Program-made: the position numbers and the translations under genes
Part shown: positions 57,213-64,000 of the stretch, piece after piece
Layout of the letters: every line of letters starts with the position of its first letter
How positions within the stretch are numbered: the first letter of the stretch is position 1
The notes under the pieces: model-generated
What the model saw: only the letters and a program-made list of their open reading frames with translations
What the model was told of the DNA's origin: nothing
Databases searched by the model: none
Assembly (NCBI RefSeq): GCF_024362695.1
Contig: NC_065414.1
Location: forward strand, 3,489,501 to 3,553,500
DNA length: 64,000 nt
Direction of reading: 5' to 3'
From: Pectinophora gossypiella
Lineage: Eukaryota; Arthropoda; Insecta; Lepidoptera; Gelechiidae

Positions 57213-57358
57213 TACGGTTACGAGCATTAATATGTATACACTTTGGTACCATGTCACATTAACTTTTTTGACAAATGGAACTGTAAGTCTAACTAAATGT
57301 CAAATATGTTAGTGCGACAGAGTCCTAAAGTGGGTACATTATATTGCTCATGACTGTA
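57213..57358. mobile_element. Tc1-like MITE, TACAGTCATGAGC family
   Basis: TACGGTTACGAGCATTAATA to TTGCTCATGACTGTA; nearly identical to the copy at 62191. Confidence 0.82.
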
Positions 57359-57894
57359 CTACAGAACTACAGTGACTGCTTGTGGGTAACTTGTCTTTAA
57401 CATGACTCCCTGTTTAAGACATAGCTCTTCACACCGAAACATGAGACATGTTATGGTCTATTGGTGGTTCAATAATAACCCTGACCCCAGGGCTGATGTG
57501 TTCGATCATTGATCTCACAGCCACCACGAGAGAATAAGAACGACGGAACAGGGGGTTACCACCACATCGAAGCAATTAATCTAAGAGAGCAATATTGCAA
57601 TTTGACATTTTCATATAGAAAAGTAAGTGCGCAATACACACAAATGTCAAATAGCAATATTCAATATTTTTTATTGATATATTTGTGTCAGCGTTCCTAT
57701 TGACCCACCAAAGCCCAAAAACGATCCTAATAATGATTATGTTGTGGCCAGATCTTAGAATTGATCATTTCATGAAATTGGCATATTTCATGATATATCA
57801 CACTTTGGCCACATCATGATGTAGTTTGGTCAGATCAATGAACACAAAGCGTTTAACGATATGAGCAACTAACACCTACGAACAACTACGTTGG

Positions 57895-58028
57895 TCCCGG
57901 TTATCCCGGGTAAGTTAGTAGTCGTTACATGAGCCATGTCTGGGGTGTTTGGCGGCTCAATAGTAATCCTGACACTAGGGTTGATGGGGTTGATAAACTA
58001 CCTCACAACCCACACGATAGAAGAATAC
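57895..58028 (+). repeat. SINE family B, 3' fragment
   Basis: GTTGGTCCCGGTTATCCCGG, TTTGGCGGCTCAATAGTAAT and CCTCACAACCCACACGATAG. A shorter piece of the same body is at 57465-57535. Confidence 0.7.
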
Positions 58029-58479
58029 CTCATTAAACCGTCACCAATCCAAATTATTTTATTATTAAACATTACCTAAACATATTTCATCGTAATCCGA
58101 ACAATGTGCCCCGGGCGAACCTTTAAACAAACTAGATTTCCATTTGCAAAGCTTTGACTACAAAATTAATTCGCGAACCCTGTTATTTACCCTGACTTTG
58201 TTCGCTTAATTGGAGTCGACTCAGTCGACGAGTGAAGACACGGGAGTTAATTCGACGATTAATATTTAATGATGGCCCCTGTCGACCTGTCTGCTGTACA
58301 GAAGATGGGAGCGCTTTGTATTAGGGTTTTCAGCTTCAAATACGTTTGGCAGCCATTTTAGAATTGTTTCTTTTCAACGAGACTTTTAGTATTTACTTTT
58401 TGCCTTCTATCTCTTTTTGTTTAAATTATCTAACACTTTTTTTACATCAGTAACGTACAATTGAGACGCACTAGGTTCA

Positions 58480-58735
58480 AGATAAATTATAAAATTCTTA
58501 TTAATAATTAAAGACAGATCTAAAACTAACGAAAAAAATTTTCTTTTTTCTATTTAATTAACTTATTTATGATTTTTTATCAATAAAAACGTAATAATAA
58601 GTCCGATATTTTATCACGTTTTCTATGACGTCACACAAAATATGCTTTTTCATATAATTCCATAGTAATTTCGTGTTTTGACGTTTAGTAAAAAGTAACT
58701 GATTTGACTAGTTGGAAACTATATAGCCTATTACC
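58480..58735. repeat. Dispersed ATCTGTCTTTATTTA-type repeat
   Basis: AGACAGATCTAAAACTAACG, TATTTTATCACGTTTTCTAT and TTTCGTGTTTTGACGTTTAG; the best match is 61080-61285. The ends resemble an old MITE. Confidence 0.5.
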
Positions 58736-58739
58736 CAAC

Positions 58740-60040
58740 CAACAAGACCAAGGGTCTTAGCCAAGTTGCAAGATTATGACAATCGAAAATGATATTCATG
58801 CAAATTTGCGCCCCATTTGTCCAGCCAAATGGTTAAATCCATATGCGGCAAATCTACAATAAGTCACGTTAAAAGAAAAAATAAAAGAAAATGTCGATTA
58901 TCATAAACGCAACTTAGCTAAGGCTTGGTGGTGGTGTGTTCAAGTGAGATAGGGCCCTAAGTTACTAAGTATTAGTTTAGTATCTACTACTTAGCCTGGT
59001 GAGGTAGCCACCAAAGAGAGAGAAAGAAACCTGCGTGGTAGGCACCAGGCCTTAGCTAATTTGCCTGCTGAGTATCAGTATCTACTACTTAGCAGACATC
59101 AAAAATGTCTTTTTCAAAAAACTACGAATTCCCGTTTCACTTTTTCCGAAGCATTTTCACCCGTCGGCTGTCGGCGTAGGTACTAAATTTAATTTTAAAC
59201 GTAACTTTTGTCTTGTTCACAAAGGGTATTGACGCAGCATCAGCCGGTACATTTTTCTCACAATTGAATTCCTAACTAACCCACCCTCTGGTCTGGTCCA
59301 TCATTAAGGGCGAAAAATTGTAAGTCTATGGGTCTATGAGTGTTTTATCTTCATTTGTTATAATGACGTGACGTGTGATTCCTTCGGAGGGCACGTTAAG
59401 CCGTTGGTCCCGGCTATTAGCCGTAAAAAGACACCTCCGCGTGATAGAGTATGCTCCATACCCCCTCCGGTAAATTGAGGGGACGTGTGTGCCCAGTAGT
59501 GGGACGTATATAGGCTGTTTATGTTATAATGATTTGTAAGTCGATCATCTAAGACTTCGCGCCTTTGCTACGGGACGTAACGGTTTCGCTACGCAACGTA
59601 ACGAGTGCGCTACGCGACGTAGATGGAATACTGTTTTGATTTTTTGATTATTTTTGGATAAAACCTATTGGCAGAATAAGTTATTTGCAAGAAGTTTCTG
59701 CCTACCTTAATATGGGCGATAACATATGAATGTAAAAGTATGTAAGTAACTATAAGCAAATATACGCAACTGTGTAAGCAAATACCGTCAAAAATCTCCC
59801 TAAAACAAAAAAGTTTAAATAAGCGGTCTTCCCATCGCATATACATGCAAATATCCTAAGAATTTACTTACAAATTTTCTTATAAAAGTAATTGAATGAC
59901 TACCGCCTCCGAAATGACATCTGCCAAACTGATTTGATGAGAATTGCTCGACGGAACTCAGCCTTTATTAAGTTTGCCCCTCAAGACGGGGGGAATGACT
60001 TTTTTTATTATAACTTGTGAAGATTATCTAAAATGAGTAG
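58740..60040. other. Spacer with a GCTACG... tandem and a SINE
   Basis: A small tandem, GCTACGGGACGTAACGGTTTC-like in three steps, is at 59567-59620. No gene is supported. Confidence 0.4.
59375..59525 (+). mobile_element. SINE family D, plus orientation
   Basis: GATTCCTTCGGAGGGCACGT, AAGCCGTTGGTCCCGGCTAT and CCCAGTAGTGGGACGTATAT in core order. Confidence 0.78.
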
Positions 60041-60045
60041 ACCGG

Positions 60046-60205
60046 TACCGTATACATACATAAACTCACGCCTATTTCCCGACGGGGTAAGCAGAGACTA
60101 TGCACACTTCTCTTGCTTCCTCCACATTCATCAATCGTTTCATACACGCACGCCGGTTTAGAGTAGATCGTGCCAAAACCTTTTCTAAGGACATCTCGAA
60201 TTTAG
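60046..60205 (-). repeat. RTE-type LINE 3' end, inverted
   Basis: ATACATAAACTCACGCCTAT, CGACGGGGTAAGCAGAGAC and GCACGCCGGTTTAGAGTAGA mirror the copy at 56840. Confidence 0.72.
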
Positions 60206-60209
60206 TATT

Positions 60210-62185
60210 GTGTAACGAAGAAAAAGCTATTAAAAAAATAAGTAAGCCAAGTTAGTATCCCGGTTTGCATAGCTACTCGTTAGGACACTATGGTTGCGCC
60301 GCGAGTGAGAAATTATTCGTGATTCGGTTACCGGTAACAAGTTGGTTGCGTACCCAAGTGAGATATCCCTTATTCAACTGCCTATGCCGCTATAAGTAGT
60401 TCAAATCAAATCAAATCAAATATACTAATAGTAGTAATAGTAGTAGTTCTTGTGTAATTGTGAGTGTGTTATGTAACATAGTTTTAGTACTTATAAAAAC
60501 TACTGTCAATCTATCAAAAACCGTCATGTAACACGTTGGTTATCCTTTATAAATAAATAAATATTGTGTTATATATGTAATAAAGAACTCTTGATTTGAA
60601 CTGCATGCATTTCATTGGTGGCGCAACCGCGGCGCAATCGTGATTTTTATTAGATAATATATAAGTTTCAAAACTAAATGAACCAATGAAAAGCAAAATC
60701 GGAGCCTATTACAAATTTTCAATTTCTCCTGTCCTATTTTCATTCGAACCAATCAACGGTCGTATTGACAAGCATGTCGGCAACCAATCGAGTTCCAATA
60801 ACTCAGTTCTGAAAGTACAATCAACAAACAATCCACAAAGACGCTTTGTAAACGCAATCTCTTTCAATCTTATTCCAATAAAGGAAAGATTGAAAGTTTA
60901 AAATAGACAGCGCTCGACTTTCCGATTCAAAGTTACTCTGAACGTCAATTCTTGAGTATTCTTGAGAATGAAGCAAATGAGATTCCAGAAGATAAGTACA
61001 ATAAAAATTACTTCCAAAGGAATTTATTTAATAGTTTTAATGTACAGAATATTATTTGGGTCGTGTACTTTGTTCAAGATAAATTATGAAATTCGGATTA
61101 CTAAATAAAGACAGATCTAAACTAACGAAAAACATTTTCTTTTTACCGACATTTTATCACGTTTCACTATTACGTCACAGTGTACTTTTTCATACATATT
61201 CCAGTATATTCCATAGCAATTTCGTGTTTTGACGTTTAGTAAAAAATAACTGATTTGACTAGTTAGAAACTAGCCTATTTATAACTTCCTTTGTTGTATA
61301 TTACGTATTTTAATACAGGTTTAGCTCGGATGGCATTCGTAATTCGTATTCGTACTTGGCCGGGAAAGTAGGGAGCTCTGAGCGCGCTTACCCGATAAAA
61401 AAACATACGTACAAACCAATACATTCTTTTACCTGCTCAATTAAAACAAGGATAAAGTATCGTCAGAAAATTCGACGTTTCTAAAAATAACTTTATTTGT
61501 TTCTTGCGTAGGAAGCTAGTCAATTATCTACATTTTATGTTATTTACTTCACAATACAACATTTTTATTTATTTCTTTAGACACAAGAAGCATTACAAGG
61601 TTACCTAATGTGGTTTACCTATGGCGGAAAAAAAAATAAAAAAATATAATATAATCTTAAACAAACTATGCTTAAACTAAAAACAAATAATAGGCTGAAA
61701 AAAATAGACAAAAAAATATGATTATGAAGTTTATTTTAGATGCATCCAAATACCACCAAGAAAAGTCAATCATATTAAATTACTATGAAGCGCATCAAAG
61801 TGTATTTCTATTAAAAGTGACGACCTGTCTCAGGGACCCTCTGCAATATAAATAATTTAACAATACAAAATCATATCGAATTCACAGAAAGTTAATGTGA
61901 AAATAATGAATGCGCCGCGAATCGTCCCTTGCTTGTGTTTCAATTATAGGGTCCCAGGGGGTCAGGACGAGCCCACGGTGGGCCCAGCCCCCTTACCTGT
62001 TTAAACAACAGACTATGTTTAAGGGGGAGCAGAAATTAAATCTTACACTTATCCGTCCTGCTGTCTCGAATGTAATTCTTGGTGGCATTTTCTGTGTACA
62101 TTTCTGTGAAGTGTTTTTTTTTGATGGAATCAAGTTGTGAATATTAAATAAGAAGCTCGGTACAAACGGGCCACCGACCACAGAC
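60210..62185. other. AT-rich spacer with repeat fragments
   Basis: 61080-61285 repeats the block at 58480. TCAAATCAAATCAAATC at 60400 and a TAATAAAGAACTCTTGATTTG end near 60590 suggest a LINE tail. No gene is supported. Confidence 0.45.
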
Positions 62186-62190
62186 ACCAG

Positions 62191-62341
62191 TACGGTCACG
62201 AGCATTAATATGTATACACTTTGGTACCATGTCACATTAACTTTTTTGACAAATTGAACTGTAAGTCTCACTAAATGAGAAATAGGTATGTTAGTGCGAC
62301 AGAGTCCTAAAGCGGGTACATTATATTGCTCATGACTGTAA
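62191..62341. mobile_element. Tc1-like MITE, TACAGTCATGAGC family
   Basis: TACGGTCACGAGCATTAATA to TTGCTCATGACTGTA, the third copy. Confidence 0.83.
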
Positions 62342-62344
62342 GCA

Positions 62345-63775
62345 GTTTAATACGCTTTTTAGGGTTCCGAAGCTCAAAAGGAAAAACGAACCCTCATAGG
62401 ATCACTTTGTTGTCCGTCTGTCTGTCTGTCAAGAATCTTTTTCTCGAGAACGCGTTTAGGTATCAAGTTGAAATGAACATTTAATATCGTATGTCTGCGG
62501 TGAGCGAGTCGAACTCACATTTGACCGATTTTTTTGGAGCCTCTAGTACAGGGTAATCTAGTTTAGGCTCCAGCCTCTACAAACATAAGTTAATTTTTTT
62601 TTTGTTGGAACTAACTTTACTTGGATCCAATGTACAAGTTTATGTGACCATATATGTTTATGAGCCAAACTAGGCATAGACAAGTTTTGTCTAGAATTTC
62701 ATGTAATTTCAATCATAGTACAGAGGAATGTACAGTATGGAGTAAATATTTAATCATATTTCACTTTAATCACTTAAAAGAAAAGTAATGAAAAATATTG
62801 TAGGTAAGTATATAAGTAATGTCGTTTATGAAATGTAATTTTAATACCAAAACAGATAAGAAATAAGTTACTAAGTATTATTTTTGGTAGATGTGGAAAT
62901 TAAGTAGATAGTTACGTAATTAATAGTTCTTTTTTGGTACAAATGTTACCACACTAAGTGAAAGAAAAACAGAAAAAAGTTAAGTATTTAAAACTATCCT
63001 AAACATTCTTTTTTAATTCTACAACGAAACCACTTAAATAATAATTCATTAAAATATTTTTATACTTTACCTCAAAGGGCTCCTTTTAAAAACCACTGCA
63101 AAGAAAACAGTCACAATTCAAAACTGTTCCATATTCAAACCGCCCGCTTTTGATACCATTCGTTCGAACGTCAGAACGGTACTGCACATTTGCCGTTACG
63201 TAGTTTCAAGCTCCGCCTCTAGGGTTGTTCCCACCCCTCGACGTTCCAACACCCAATAGGGTTGCCTACAAAACGTTATTTACCCCAAACACCTCCCCTC
63301 TAACCGTCTGAAGTTATCGATTGGACGGAACCCACCACTTATTTAAGGCGGCCGATGGCTGAATTAATTTTGTGATTGAAATTACAAGTGTACGGTATTA
63401 ATTTGTTCGCGCCTCGCTCGTTCGATTAAAATATGAGGGTATTGTTATAAAATATGTTTTTGTTGTATACTCAGCTTTATATTGGTGGATCTAGCTTTAT
63501 TTGTTGTTTTGTTACATTTGTAATACGGACGGATAATTAAGAGTTTAGCTACATATATACACGATAATCTTGAAGATTTAGGTAATATCAGTCTTGCAAA
63601 AAAAAAAAAGAATCGAAAATGAAATAAGATAAATACGTGGGTTAATAAGAAGTGATTAACCTTCGGGTTTTGGACCTATAGTTGCCTTATTTTTATAATC
63701 TGGAGATTGCAAAAGTTATTTTTAATTTGCTCTCTGTCAAATTGCGTCGGAGTTTTAAAGCTTATAGCGGAAATA
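62345..63775. other. AT-rich spacer
   Basis: A unique GC-richer patch lies at 63120-63370, with CACTTATTTAAGGCGGCC as a possible TATA-type promoter on plus. Nothing firm is seen. Confidence 0.3.
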
Positions 63776-63776
63776 A

Positions 63777-64000
63777 TGGCCCCAAATCCTGCAAACACAT
63801 CCTAATTTTATTTTAAGTTGATATACCTGTCATTTTCTTATCCGCCGAAAAGGAATGAGACGGATGATTGACAAATGTTAATTTTAAAATGAATGAATAA
63901 CTCGGGGGAATAAAACAGGCATCTCGCTCATATGCAACTTAATTCTGTCGGGTTATTGGCCTATATAAAATTTTGGAAGGGGTTATTAAACTTCTGCCTA
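63777..64000. mobile_element. MITE of the GGCCCCGATTCCTG family, cut by the window edge
   Basis: Starts TGGCCCCAAATCCTGCAAAC, keeps CTTATCCGCCGAAAAGGAAT and runs off the end. Confidence 0.8.

Overview
The window is eukaryotic and almost certainly from a moth or butterfly. The coding genes have introns with GT..AG sites. The intergenic DNA is AT-rich and full of repeat types typical of Lepidoptera: tRNA-headed SINEs, LINE 3' tails ending in TATCTATC or ATGT runs, CTAGT-ended Helitron relics, and TIR miniature elements. A noctuid-like moth is my guess; no database search was possible.

Three host genes can be assembled exon by exon with consistent splice phases. (1) RpL17 (ribosomal protein uL22), minus strand, 7016-11079, three coding exons giving 187 aa, with a probable short TOP-type leader near 11304. 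(2) A three-exon plus-strand gene, 21864-23843, encoding a 525-aa THAP zinc finger plus Harbinger/ISL2EU-like transposase protein that lacks the middle catalytic Asp region. (3) The fussel/CORL (SKOR) gene of the Ski/Sno family, minus strand, seven coding exons from 52355 to 44798 (390 codons, all phases matching). One or two possible 3' terminal exons lie far away at 29652-29500 and 27003-26977. A short coiled-coil gene or pseudogene with one frameshift lies at 5079-5589.

The most striking object is a BEL/Pao LTR retrotransposon at 11376-19528. It has identical 116-bp LTRs and the 5-bp target duplication ATAAT, and it sits about 70 bp upstream of the RpL17 start site. Its LTRs and the 3' end of its integrase lie on the minus strand, but nearly all of gag-pol between them is inverted to plus. 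An 86-bp perfect palindrome and an apparent copy of the tRNA primer 3' end at the right junction suggest a trapped aberrant reverse-transcription product. A 2.55-kb double-armed foldback element is inserted inside its gag-pol frame.

The rest is a layered repeat landscape. 1-4.7 kb is bounded by inverted repeats. 19.6-21.6 kb carries two copies of a discrete 410-bp retroposon with clean target duplications. 23.9-44.5 kb is dense in SINEs, MITEs, Helitron and LINE relics and includes what may be a very long fuss intron. 52.4-64 kb is mostly unique AT-rich DNA upstream of fuss with scattered repeats. No tRNA genes, rRNA genes or CRISPR arrays were found; tRNA-like stretches are SINE heads.
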